A stretch of DNA of 64,000 nt from NCBI RefSeq assembly GCF_910592395.1, contig NC_088313.1, forward strand, positions 17,252,437 through 17,316,436, read 5' to 3'. A program made the position numbers and the translations under genes. This DNA comes from Lineus longissimus (taxonomy: Eukaryota > Nemertea > Pilidiophora > Heteronemertea > Lineidae). The notes under the pieces were generated by a model. It was given only the letters and a program-made list of their open reading frames with translations. It did not search any database and was not told the origin of the DNA. Below, piece after piece: positions 30,401 to 42,321 of the stretch (position 1 is its first letter; each line of letters begins with the position of its first letter).

Positions 30401-33400
30401 AGTAGAGAACAAGTGAAAATACTCCCCCAAAAGTCTGTTCATCACGAAGAGTAGAAACCCTATGGATAAAAGGACCATAACCGGTGTATTTATAGGAATT
30501 TTGGATGTCACACAAATGAATAAACCATTAAACCTACCTGGTGAATACCCTAACTGCCTCAATCAGTTCTTTCTCAGGAGCAGACACAATATCAGGGCTA
30601 CCCTTTGAACTCAGAGATCGGCCCGAGACGTTTCGTCGTCTACCACTGGATAAAAATGTCAACCTTGGCTTAAAGAGGTCGCCGTCTTCATAGCGCTTTT
30701 GTTGCTTTGCAGCATCCGATCTGAAATACAAGGAAGACATTATTTACTTTATGTAACTTCTGGTACTGGCATGAGGGTAGCTCAGTTTGCGTCTTACTCT
30801 TCGTCTCAATTTGTTGGTCCACTCTAGTGTGCAGGGTTCAAAAATTTGGTTGAATTAGCGATGTAAAATGACATTTTAGACTGAATCAAACCTACTTGGG
30901 AGGCGAGTATTTTTCGACTTTCTTCTTCTCCTTGTGAGCCTTTTCTTCTTTGATCTGTGCCACACCCTTCACTGCTGGGATATCCTCAGCAGGAGTCCGT
31001 ATCGGTGACCCTCGGCGATGACTGGTACGTGGTTTATATAAATCGGACATATCGTAACGAGACGCCGTATTCCGTGCTGCACTCAAAGGTGGTGTCTTCG
31101 ATATTGGTTTTTCGACAGCCTCAATAGGTGCCTCTGGGTGTGATTTATTCCGCTTCTGCTCACTGTCCAAAGGACTTGCCGACTTGTGCTTCTTTTCAGG
31201 TTTCCCTGGTGAATCATCCAGAAAATCGTCAGATTTCGCTTCTGATATCTCACTATTTGGACTGCCCAATATACTGTCGCCAGAGGATATAGTTTCATAG
31301 TAGTCATCGTCCTTTAATGATAATGGCACAACTGGTGAAGAGCTTTCACCAGAGAAGAAACGTCCCAGATTCCCTTGTCGCCCTTTCTGGGGAGTTGTGA
31401 CTTCATAAATGGGAATATTTTGTTCTGTTTTAGCAATTGCTTTCCCCCGCGGCAAGTAGTGCTGCTCATCTTGAGTTGGTGTAGCTGACCTCGAACGAGA
31501 GGAGTCGCTTGTTGTTGTGGACAGAAGATCACCTCGGCGACTTTCCTTGTAGAACTTCTGTCCCTCTGAGAATATTGACGTAAACTCTTCAGAGGTGTAT
31601 CGTTTGTTCGGGGCCCGTTGCCTGCGTAATGCCATCTTCTTTTCAAAGACCTGAAGTCAAGATTTGTTTTAGGTTAAGTTTTTGTAGGCCATTCATATTC
31701 TTTAGAGGAGTGAATCTAACACAACACTATTTCTGCCACCAGATGCTGCAGATGTTACTGGTGTCCTACACTTGTTGATCTTGCATCATTTCAAGACAGA
31801 AAACTGATTTCTACATACAAACGCAACTACATTTGAATTATTACCTTTTGTTCTCGGAGATGCTGCTTTAGCTCTTGTTTGGTTTTCTTTAGAGGTGACT
31901 GTGGCACCGGCCTCTTGGCTTCAGCTGAGTCTTCCTTCCTGTCCGTATATTCCTCCTTCTCTTTACCTTCTTTCACTACAAAACAAACAATCCATCAGAC
32001 AAGGTATTTGTTTAGAGAACACACTTGGAAATATCAATTCTATTACCATTTTGCTCAAAGCAATTCTTCATCTGTTGAAGAGAGCTTCCTTCAATGAAAA
32101 TGTTTAGAGCCTCTAACTGTGGATGCATTTTGACTGGATGATAAGATATCTCACCATTTGCCTTCTCAACTTGCTTCAACTTGCGACATTCCTCCTGCAA
32201 CTGGTGCTTCCTTTCGTCAAGTTCTCGTAGCTTAGCCTCGATTTCTGCTCTCCTTCTCTGCCGATCCTTCTCCCTCTGACTGTTGGCATTCTTGGCCTGA
32301 AAATAATGGGATCAACATGTCATGGACCTGTCTAAGTTTCATCAAATCGCAACGGCAAGTAACCTGTCCAAGGTTCCATACACTATACCTGTTATGACCA
32401 ATGAAGTGAGAAGGTGGTATCAGTGGAACACAACTTACAAGTTTAGGTGCTGCTGGTTCTTCTTTATAGACTCCCTCATCTTCACTCTCACTCAAAGGCT
32501 CATAGTCATCACCAAGTGGTTGGCTGGGCAGCTTGGGTTCCTTACTCGTAGACGGCTCCTGTTTGATTGGAAGACCTGCCTCCTTCTTTCGTTTGTTCAA
32601 CTCTTTGGCGTCCGTTTCAAAATCCGACATGTCATACTCAAACGATGACAGATCACTCGTATGTACAGAGCTTACACTAACGTCGGACAACTGATCACTT
32701 TTGATCTTATTCCAAGCAAATTCATATTTCTTTTCAGGAACTTTCTCAGGTTTTTTACTACTTTTGCGTTTTTTCTCATGGGAATCCTTTGGTGGTTTTG
32801 AATGCTTCCGCTCTAAAAAGTCAGGTGAGTCAACATTTTTCCTCCGTTCTCCATGTAATTCTTTAGATGAATGTTTTGATCTTTCAGAACCCTCCATTGT
32901 TTTCCTACGCTCCTTCGATGCCGACCGCGGGTCAGCACGATGCCCCTCCACATATCGTTCTTTCTGTGAGATGTGTTCTTCCTCCCTCCCCCAATAGATG
33001 TCCTTCAACCGCGGGTCCTCTCTTGGCCGCACTGTTTCTAATGGAATCTCCTTTGGTCGTTTTGGCTCACTATCTGCTCGCTCACGCTTAATGTCTGTCA
33101 CAGGCTTTGTCTTTTTGAAACTCGGCTTATTGAACATATCAACCGTTTTAATTGAACCTGATGTTTTAACACAATCTGCATCATAACTCTTTCGTTTTTC
33201 CCCGGGCAGTCGTGGCTTCTCTCCCTTACGCTCCAAGCCCGACATTTTAGACCGATCAAGAAACTCCTCCTTTATTTTTTCTCCATGTTTCGACTTCGAT
33301 TTATACTTCTCCCCTATTTTATGTTTCTCTAACGATCGCTCTCCAAGGAGATTCCGTTCACTCTCTTTTAATCTCTCAGCAGCCGTCGAATACAGTTTGT

Positions 33401-36400
33401 CACCACTGGACACTTTTTGTTTCTCAATGAATTTTAATCGATCTCGATCAGACATAGACTTCATCTTCCCTTCTTTCTCCAGTGGAATCTTAGGACCAAG
33501 TACACGCTCGCCAATTATAATTTTGCCTTCCGCTGGAAGTGGTACCACCGAGGGAACTTTAGGCCCCAGGATACGATTCCCAATCTTCACTTTCCCACTT
33601 GTCAATTTCTCTTTCTCCTTATATTTATCACGCGACTCTTGCTTCTGCTGTAACTTCCTTTCAACCTTCTCACCCAATATTCTCAATCGTTCTTCTTTTT
33701 CTTTCTGCCTCATCTTCTCAGACATAGGCTGCTTTAATTCTTCTTTCTTCAGCTTAATCTCATGACCAAGTTTATCTGATCGCAAAGGCTCTCTTGAACT
33801 GTCCTTGTACTTATCCAATTTAGATTTCATTTTCAAACTGTCCGATTTAGGTGAATCACGTGAACTTGACCCTTCACGGATATGCTTTAACTTCGGTGAA
33901 GATTCACGAGACGATTCCTCTCGTTTAACTTTGTCCAGAGATGGAGATGATCGACTAGAACTCCCTTCTTTTAATCTTTTCATTTTTTCGAGCTTTGGTG
34001 AATCACGAGAAACTGATCCTTCTTTAACATGTTTAGATTTTTCTTTCACAGCAAATGGCAGTTGTAAAGATGAGGATTTCTTCTCCAGTTTTTCCTTTGA
34101 TTTTGTGAGGTCTTTTTGGCTCTTAGGCTCAGGAGTTCTTGGTTTCTCGGTTTTAATGTCAGTGTCAGGCAGCGGGGGTAGTGGAGGCGACGTGGGGAGT
34201 GCAGGACTTGGCGAAGGACAAGGTGACCCTGCAGCTGTCTGACTAGGGGTCCCTGGTGTCATACCCGCAGTTGTCACAGGGGTCCCAGGAGTCATACCAC
34301 CACTAAATGAAACAGGAGTCTTCGGTGCTCGAGGTGAACTGGTTGTCATAGGACTAAAGCTTGACAGGGTAGTCCCTGTAGTAGGCAGTGTGAATGCTGC
34401 AGAGATCAGCGGTCTAGGTAGTCCAAACTGTGTTTGAGAAGTCTGCTGTGGTTGGGCTTGTGAGGTCTGTAGTGCAAGCTTTTGGACTTGTGAGGTCTGC
34501 AATGCAATCTGTTGGGCTTTCGACGTAGCCAAGGCAAGCTGTGCATTGGTGATAAGCTGGTTCATGTTGGGGACGCCAGGTACGCCAGGCACACCAGCCT
34601 GCTGCATGATGCCGGGCTGCATCATGTTCTGCTGTGGCACTGCCATGCCCATACTCTGGAGACCTGAAGTGAGAGGAATATTGACATCTCCTGCATTGAA
34701 AGTCAGGAAACTACAATGTAACTGGCTTAGGGTAAGTTTTAGGCTCTCCAGACACATTTTGTACTGTTAACTTTTTCAAGACGAGCGTTGAATAGAAAAA
34801 CATCATACCTGCTCGTACTAGAGCTTGCTGTTGAGCGATTAACAAGTTAGCTGCCTGATACTGCTGCATGTTGGCCTGGTTATAATTCTGCGGCATGTTC
34901 ATGTAACCCTGCTGGGCAGCCAGTGTGTTGACCTGCATCAATGGAACTGGACCTCGAGGCGTCTGTATAGTCTACAACAAACAAACCAATGTCAAAGAGA
35001 ATAAAATATTTATACAGGGCCTTTCCAGGTCTTTCTGCTTAGTAACTTCAGATGGATTTTCCTCGACACACTGTTAAAATAGGACCGGAAAAATGACATT
35101 TTTAAGGGACTTAAATAAGACAATTGTTTGCTGCCTTGGTGCTTTGAGGCAGATTATTCCTAAGAGTGGTAGCAGCCCTTGCCTTATGTGTCTGTTTTTC
35201 TTTTCTTTGGCTTATAAATATGCTTCTTTTTCTACACTTTACAGGCAATTTTAGAGCATTCCCGAGAGCTCCAACAAAACAGTGACCAGATGAAATATTA
35301 CCAAGCCATACCTGCATTCCTTGTTGGTTTTGGAACTGATTGAACCGTTGAGGTGGCAGCATGGGAGGAGGAAAGTTAGTGTTAGGTACACCTTGGGGTC
35401 TGATCGCTCCAGCAGTGCCTTGGAAAAACTGCTGCTGCTGGAATCCTTGCTGTTGGATTTTCTGAGCATTCTTTTGCAAGACTGAAAATGAACATCAGCA
35501 AAGATATTCTACTTCTTCCTAACAATACTCCTATACCAGGAAAATGCAAAGACTTGGTATTTTTCAAAACACACTATTGACATCAAAGAGATACTTCATT
35601 CAAGATTGCAAATAACAGAAAATATTTTGACTGATATTTTGATGAGCAGCAGTCAAATTGTACGCTTTAGACAAATCATGGACATATCTCAGCCAAAGAG
35701 AGCACTTAATAAAACTTACAGCTTTGTTGCTGCTGATATTTTACAAGCAAATCCTGTCTTTTCTTTTCATTTTCTTCTCTTTGTTTTGGATCAAGACCAA
35801 GAACTTCACACATCACTTTGTCGATCTCAGGCTTGAAGACTTTGTAGATCTTTGGCTGCACTACCTGATCTATCACTCTGTCAACACCACTGGCCAACAT
35901 GCCAGACCTAATAATTGGAGGAAAATAATATCATTAGAAATAGTATTAGATCGTCATCCATGGCAGTACCTGTTAGTAGTAGCTGGGAAAGAATGCCTTA
36001 GCTACAGTGTGTATACCGTCGCCTCTCTGAGCAACTATATACATAAAACTGGCAACTCGTCTCTCACTGACTCAGCTGTCTTAATTGAAAGAAAGAGACT
36101 GACCTAATTAGACATAAGGCAGTCAAAAAACCACTACCAGCAAGAATTATGACTGGCTACTGGTGATTAAGATATCTGTTCAAAAGCAACATAACATTAC
36201 AAGCCTTACTGGTTGATCTGTTTTCTCAACCCATCTCGGAGTTGATTCTTGTTCAGGTCAGGGCTCCATTTCTGTTCCTCAAGAAACTTCGCCACATAGC
36301 TCTCCACTCTCTGTGTCAAGTTCTGGTAAGCAGGCTGAAATCAAGACATTGATCTTAAGTACCCCGACAGTCCATTTCTGCTTTTATTCGGTCAACTGTC

Positions 36401-36842
36401 ATGATACCATGATCATCCTAACTATAACCCCCCCCCCCCCACCCCACCACCATTAGTTAGCAATAACAACTCAACTGTCTTACTAGAATATACCTCCACA
36501 CGGTCACGTCACGGGTACCGCTCCACACCATCCTCAACTAAGAGCTCCCTTTCAAGGCCTTTAGCCTTCCCCATATTATGTGGCAGCCTAGATATGGTTA
36601 CTACATCCACAGAGATGTGAGGCAAAAAGTGCTTCCGCAAATCCCTGTGACTAGATCTATGTAAAATGGACAATAAATGTGTAGGCCTACTGGAAGTGGA
36701 ATATCATGCAAACCTTTGTGTCAACATCAGCCAGACACTCCTTCCTTAAGTTGTCAAAAACACCTTGAGATTTCAGACGATTCACCACATCCTCTATCAA
36801 TTTAGGATCGGGAGGTGATGGCTGAAATAACCCACCATCCAT
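24472..36842 (-). CDS. BOD1L1: BOD1L-type protein (BOD1/Shg1 domain, COMPASS-associated), 12 coding exons
   Basis: The N-terminus matches the BOD1/Shg1 family: SQGVFDNLRKECLADVDTK, PAYQNLTQRVESYV and SGMLASGVDRVIDQVV within residues ~10-115. Shg1 is a yeast COMPASS subunit; vertebrate BOD1L1 is linked to SETD1A and replication-fork protection. Exons: 36842-36714, 36334-36210, 35907-35720, 35481-35312, 34971-34809, 34690-32439, 32296-32155, 31975-31845, 31650-30896, 30720-30538, 28919-28695, 28051-24472. They join in frame to 2680 residues; human BOD1L1 is about 3050. After a Q/N/M-rich part (~150-300) comes a highly charged K/E/S/R-rich region, then a helical K/R/E segment (~1010-1110), then a very acidic final exon with tandem repeats and a basic C-terminus (RGR, KKPK, SKRGRH). 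Everything past residue ~120 looks disordered. Nuclear location is inferred. Confidence 0.93.
25765..26235 (-). repeat. Coding tandem repeat in BOD1L last exon, ~50-60 aa acidic unit
   Basis: The translated text repeats a unit of the form QETMETVxGTxETEESLEPExKSVHTEE...TEPES...EQE three to four times (about residues 2095-2250). Copies differ by substitutions and small in-frame indels, which indicates duplication inside the exon while the frame was kept. The composition is dominated by E, T and S. Confidence 0.85.
33830..34045 (-). repeat. Coding tandem repeat in BOD1L exon 6, ~18-20 aa unit
   Basis: Within the BOD1L exon the pattern K-x-x-(K/R)EGS(S/V)SR(D/S/E)SP-x-L-x-K occurs about four times in a row: KEGSVSRDSPKLEK, KEGSSSRSSPSLDK, ESSRESSPKLK and REGSSSRDSPKSD. 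It is a disordered S/R/K-rich stretch with many SP sites and may be a phosphorylation-rich linker. Confidence 0.75.
36427..36450. repeat. C-rich tract in BOD1L intron 1
   Basis: An 11-base C run is followed by 'accccaccacc' inside the first BOD1L intron. Confidence 0.8.
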
Positions 36843-37151
36843 ATTTGCAAATCAGTGTGATATAGATGCCAAATTCGGGTAATATTTGTGGAGCGCGAAA
36901 ATGCTTTTGGTGGAGGCAGCCATGTTTCTGTTGGAAATCGGCTCAAGGCCGTCATGGAAAGTTGTTAAACGACAACAACAACTAATGGTGTAATGGTAGC
37001 GTCACCTGTGATCACTAGGAGAACTGTTAGATCCCTCGATGTGTATTTCGAGGATGCAACAAATCGCCAAAACTCCCAAGAGAAACACGTGTTTATTTTG
37101 CTGCACATGTTCATCGATTAATCAATCAAATCTGATATAGATTGTTTAAAG
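36843..37151. promoter_or_regulatory. Shared upstream region of divergent BOD1L and MAK16
   Basis: Only 309 bp separate the two start codons, so a bidirectional promoter is very likely. A YY1-like sequence (AACATGGCTGCC on the minus strand, about 36915-36926) lies inside. The right part is AT-rich. No TATA box is obvious. Confidence 0.6.
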
Positions 37152-40100
37152 ATGCAGCATGATGATGTATGTATATATTATAGAATCGAATGACCCCGGT
37201 GGTATGTGAATTTGAGCCATAATTACCTTTTTTGGTAGCACGCCACTAAACCTCAATTGTCTTCATGCCGATGGTGCTGCCATCTACCTATATTATAACA
37301 CTGGAGATGGAAGTAGTTATACCCTTTAAATAATAAATTGCATGCTTGGGCTTAGCCAGACATTAGCTACCGGTCGGTAGGCTTACCCATCCTACCTATG
37401 CCATGGCTATGAAATGGGCATTATGGAATGAGTCCGTTTTGTGTGCCGGAGGCTGAGGGACGTGCATGGCTGTCGTCATTTACGCATGCATGGACGGTCC
37501 AACAACGTTCGTATGACCATGGTATCCAGTATGGAGTATGCTCAGAGATGGGCAATGATACTAGTGATACTCAATATAGAAAGATATTCCATGCCATTGG
37601 AATTGTAGTAAAAATGTATTTCATGCGTGAATTGGTTTTTATTTTTAGGTTATCTGGAGTGTTATCAATAAAAGTTTCTGTTCCTTCAAAATCCTGTGAG
37701 TATCTCTGGAAAGGTCTGCTGCTTCACCTCACTACTAGCATATCTTGATATTATATTCTTATTGGAATTGATACTAGTGATAGACTGGTTATCACATGTT
37801 CACCTAAATATTATCAACATCTTGAAGCAGTGATTGTAAAACGAATCAAACATAACCTTCAGCCATCTCGTGTCTCAGAAATCCATTGTATTTGCAAGAA
37901 AAAGCTTAGTTTCCAGCTGCTTTGGAGTGATGTCTACATGTAGTTAGTTTCCAAGTAATGTTGTTACTTTCAATGCATAACCTGATTGTAGCATGCAATC
38001 TTTTTGTAAATCTTCATTATCTATGATGTTTGTTGACATTTCAGTACAAAGACACAGAAGTTTTGTCGTAATGAGTTCAATGTGACAGGTCTGTGTAACA
38101 GATCATCATGTCCTCTAGCCAACTCCCAATATGCCACTATCAGAGAAGAAAAAGGTACTTTTATCTCAACTTCGCCTAACTAATCGGCTGGAAGGGTGGT
38201 TACTGGTGCTGTAAACATCTTCAGCCAGAAATCAGTATTTTCATTTAATGATGTTTGGTTCTCAGACAAAACTATACATGTGTAGTTTGAAAGATTCTTA
38301 CAGCAACGTCAATGTGGATTGAAATAAGTTCTTGTTAATTTTATGTGTTTTATTCTAGGTGTTAGTTACCTGTACATGAAAACTATAGAAAGAGCAGCAT
38401 TTCCAAATAGATTATGGGAGAAAGTGAAGTTGTCCAGAAATTATGAGAAAGCTCTGGAACAGATCAGTGAGAGTTTGATATACTGGCCAAGGTGAGTGAG
38501 TGTGCATAGGAAGAGTGAAATTCTGAAGAAACCCCGATATAGTATTAGGGCAAAATAGAAGTTGCGATTGGGTACATTACTTATCTCCGCACCAGTATTG
38601 TAAATAATTACTTTTTTTCAGGTGGATGATTCACAAGTGCAAACAGCGGTTTACAAAGATCACACAATATTTGATCCGAATAAGGAAATTGACATTAAAA
38701 AGACAGTAAGTTGGGCTGATATATTCTAAAGCTATTTGTAGGTTGCTTTTGTGTCAATTAGCAGATTTGTCGATGACATTGTCACCTGTTATTTCTTGAT
38801 TTGTTGATAACTGGTACGTCCTGATTAAAGAGGTAATTGCTACAGCTATTGTAAAGAATAGATGACCATTGTGAGTTGGACATTGTTTTGATCATGGGTG
38901 TTTGGATCAGGGGATTGTTTTGTTGGTGTTAAGTACTTCATAATGACAGTTTAGAAACTTCTTTTCAGGAAAAAGTTGGTGCCACTGCAGACGAAAGTAG
39001 AAAGAAGAGAGAGAAGGAGAGAGGTAATATGGTTGATTCAAATCCCTGATAGCGTGTAGCTTAGCCATGCAATCTGCATTATTACTGGAATACACTATCA
39101 CGTGACTATATAAACCAGTTTATTTGGCACTGAACACATGGCCACGGCAGCCGTTTTCAGACTCATATCATTTCTTAATTGTACTGTTCATTTCAGCAAA
39201 AAGCCCTTATAGCTGCACAATTAGACAATGCAATAGAGAAGGAGCTACTGGAACGATTAAAGAAGGGGACGTATGAAGATATTTACAACTTCCCTCAGAC
39301 GGCCTTTGATAAGGCTATGAAGGATGAAGAGGTCGAGAGTGAAACTGAGTCTGAGGGAGAAGGGGAGAGTGAGAGTGAGAAAGAGGTAGAGGAGGAGGAA
39401 GAGGATGAATCTGTAAGTTGCAACTTTAGAAACTAAAGAAGTCCGGTAATGTACCACCTACATCCATTTCCTTCAAAAATAGACCTAGCTGAGTGCAATG
39501 CCCATTGCTTAAAATGGAAACATGGAACAGTTTCTTAAAATGACAAGTTGCTAGCAGAATGATTTAGGGGCATTTGATTTCAAGTCATATTTTCTTTGTT
39601 ACAGGAGGCAGAGATTGAGTATGTTGCAGATGAAGATTTTGAAGAAAGTGATTTATCAGATTTGGAAGTAAGTGCATGTTGTAGTGTCGCCTGTCCGCTT
39701 CAACATGTTTCTTGGAACTTGTACAGTCCGTCTTCTTTTTCTGTCAGTGTGAGATGATAAATAGTTTGCCTTGTTTGTAGAGAGAGACTTGCTTACTCGC
39801 TCGTGGCTCTTCAGCCTTCGTTGGACATCAGGCCACCACTCAATGTCTTCGTCTTCTTTCGGGTTATCACTGCCTTGTCCCAAATAAAACTTGATCTATA
39901 GGGAGACGGAGGAAAGACAATTCTATTTCTGCCACATTTTAGAATGTTGCAGTTCGATGTTGTGAGTATTGTATTCAGTGATTTAACCTTACAACATTTT
40001 CCTCTTTTAGGATGCGGGCGGTGATGATGATGAATCCTCAAGTTCATCGGAGGATGAAGCCAAAAAGAAACGATTGTCGAAACGAAAACGTCCACATGTG

Positions 40101-40166
40101 GAAATAGAATACGAGAAGGAAACGGATCACCCCTCGACTTCAAAAATGAAAGCTGTTAGTTTCTGA
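37152..40166 (+). CDS. MAK16: MAK16, 60S ribosomal subunit biogenesis factor, 9 coding exons
   Basis: MAK16 is a nucleolar factor needed for early 60S ribosomal subunit assembly. Exons: 37152-37166, 37649-37695, 38045-38154, 38359-38491, 38622-38705, 38969-39023, 39197-39412, 39605-39667, 40011-40166, giving 292 residues (human about 300). The first coding exon is only 15 bases (MQHDD), the family's usual N-terminus, and exon 2 continues [14 protein letters not shown]. Seen next: a cysteine-rich stretch (FCRNEF then [12 protein letters not shown]), [14 protein letters not shown], the basic [16 protein letters not shown] helix and [32 protein letters not shown]. The C-terminal third is acidic (E/S/D runs, exons 7-9), followed by the nuclear-localisation-like cluster [11 protein letters not shown]. 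All splice sites are GT-AG. It is divergent from BOD1L. Confidence 0.96.
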
Positions 40167-41239
40167 AGACTGTGAATTATCGTGATGAAATGTCCTGTCA
40201 ATTATCCAATGCTGTAAATATATTCGTATACCAAAAATTAAGTGAATTAGTTGCTTTTTTGATTAGTTGTGTCTTTGATCTATCATTGAGCTGTTGGAAC
40301 CTTCCCTCCTTTGATGAGTTCATGCCAGTATCCCGGAGTTATTGTGTCTGTTCAGACACTTTTTTATGGCAGAACCTTCAAATATAACATGGCGACCTTC
40401 CCAGGATATTTCACCTTATAGTCAATCATTCAGTAAGAGGACCATTTGTTCCTATCCTATTCAAATATAACAGTAGGGAGCATATTGCATCCAAGCTGTA
40501 TCACAACCGGTCAATACCTTTCCGCTACATCATAAACTCGCTGTATCCCAAGTAGACCTGACCAGTAGTCCCCAGTAGATGGGCCAAGGCACAACCAGAC
40601 CTTTGCTGCGCGAGTGATGTATACTGTAGGGTCAGTGTCACATGCAACCATGCCTTCTTGAAGTAGTGAATCGCAAAGACATCAGCTGAATGATGTTTCA
40701 AGTACATGTACATGTACATGCATCCTCTCAATAATAAGGAACACTGGCACATCCAGACCTGTGCTACAGGGGCATGCACAATCTAGACCTTCAATTGAAA
40801 GGGCATTAAAATATCCAGACCTTCAGCAACACGGTATGCATTGACATTGTCAAGACCTTCGATAGCAGGAGCATTGTCACATCCAGACAAATTTATAACC
40901 TCCTGTGCAACACATGTATATATGAAGAACAAGTTGAGAGAGGTTTTAAGATAAATTCTGTATTGTCAAATACATTATTCACAAGTTCTACCAATGGGTA
41001 GCAAAACTGTACACTTCGTCACTCCAGGCTCTTGTAGTTGTAAGATGTCTGATAACATTGACAGTAAATCAATAACTGGCGGTAGGGACACACATATTTC
41101 ATTGTTCATTGATGAAGGCTAAATCATAGTACAGGGAATTATTTTATACTCTAGCCACAAGAGCAAATAGTCAAAGAAACTCAGATAGGTTGTTGCCATA
41201 CTCCAAATCTATGGTAACTCAAAACAGTTATGTCACAAA
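40167..41239. other. MAK16/ATP5MK convergent 3' flank
   Basis: No gene is seen. The stretch holds the MAK16 3' UTR, a run of overlapping TACATGTA palindromes near 40696-40717 and the minisatellite listed separately at 40745-40890. Confidence 0.5.
40745..40890. repeat. Degenerate minisatellite, ~31-34-bp unit
   Basis: The unit 'atccagaccttcagcaaca' followed by 'ggcattg' recurs about five times with substitutions (starts near 40752, 40783, 40814, 40848 and 40880). It lies in the 3' flank of MAK16. Confidence 0.7.
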
Positions 41240-41245
41240 TTTATT
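41240..41245 (-). terminator. Candidate poly(A) signal for ATP5MK
   Basis: AATAAA lies on the minus strand about 100 bp past the ATP5MK stop codon, a typical spacing for such a short mRNA. Confidence 0.5.
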
Positions 41246-41345
41246 TAAGAGAATTCTAATCTAGCAAATCCATCCTCTGGAGCATTATCCTTTTTAAAGT
41301 CAAAGTTCTAAATGTACAAATGGAATGTTCTAATAATTCCTAACG

Positions 41346-41692
41346 TTACTTCTTTGCATCGATAGCAGCCGTCTTCTTCTTTCTACCGAACACCAGGTAG
41401 CCCACAAACAGGGAGCTGTAGGTTGCAATCACCCACTGAAAAGTCAAAGAATATAAAAAGTTAGGACGGAAAGCCTTTACAATCCTCTTAGTATTTATGA
41501 ACTCTTGCTACCAGCCATGCTTGAAAATAAGATTATCCTCGGGCCTAAATGTTACAGAAAATATTTTGGTTCAGAATGACCAAGAGATAAAAGATTACGC
41601 ACATTCATTCTCCCTCTTCTTGTAAAAGAATTGAAGTAGTATGAGGCTCCTGTAAACTTGGGCAACGTCTTTTCATCTAATAAACCTCCCAT
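41346..41692 (-). CDS. ATP5MK: ATP5MK (DAPIT/USMG5), small ATP synthase membrane subunit
   Basis: DAPIT is a small single-pass subunit of mitochondrial F1Fo ATP synthase, placed at the dimer interface of the membrane part. The two coding exons 41692-41603 and 41435-41346 are 90 bases each and give 59 residues (human 58). Seen: a family-like KFTGASYYFNSFTRRGRMN motif, then a hydrophobic segment (WVIATYSSLFVGYLVF) and a short lysine-rich tail (RKKKTAAIDAKK). The intron falls exactly between the N-terminal motif and the membrane segment. The start has an in-frame ATG just after an acceptor-like site at 41698-41699, so a 5' non-coding exon probably lies upstream, toward DDRGK1. The protein is too short for homology to be beyond doubt, but the motif order is specific. 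Confidence 0.9.
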
Positions 41693-42321
41693 GGCTTCTG
41701 AAATGAAACAAAAAAGAAATATTCCCTTGATATCATATTTGACAACAAGTAAGTTTCTTCATCATGACTCTGAACCTCGATGAGAAAAGGCTAGAAACTT
41801 TCCTATTGTGGCATGCCGCGCAGCCCTAGGCCTACCCGCAGGCAACTAAGTGAGAGGCAGTCACAACCAAGTTGGCAGTCTGGGCGCAACTCATTCGGCA
41901 ATCCTGCTGAGGGCTGAGTGCAGTATGCTTTGTGACTGGTGTGCTGTATAAACGTACCGTATAAACTGGTTACAGTACACTTTATTTATGATACACACTG
42001 TACATCATTCATGCATTGACATTGTACACAATCCAGTATCCTCAATATTCAGACTTAGTTTTAGAGATAAACAACAGATTTAATTCTAAGACAAACTTGC
42101 ACAATATAAATAAAGGAATAATGAAGTCGCTTAACGAATTTTACTCACCGAAATATTATTTGATGATCCTTAGAAATGGAAAATAGACCGGATTTTTAGA
42201 GAAACACTGTCAAGGTCGCAGAGTGCTCGGATAAATTGCAGCCCAAATTGCAGCGTGGTTCCGATCGCGGTGGGGCGGTGGCAGCACCAGTCAACGTGTA
42301 ATTTCACAACCAGAAGTGATA
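41693..42321. promoter_or_regulatory. Shared upstream region of divergent ATP5MK and DDRGK1
   Basis: The start codons are 629 bp apart on opposite strands. A GC-box-like GGGGCGGTGG lies near 42272, in the most GC-rich part, about 50 bp before the DDRGK1 start. The ATP5MK leader exon should also lie here. Confidence 0.5.
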
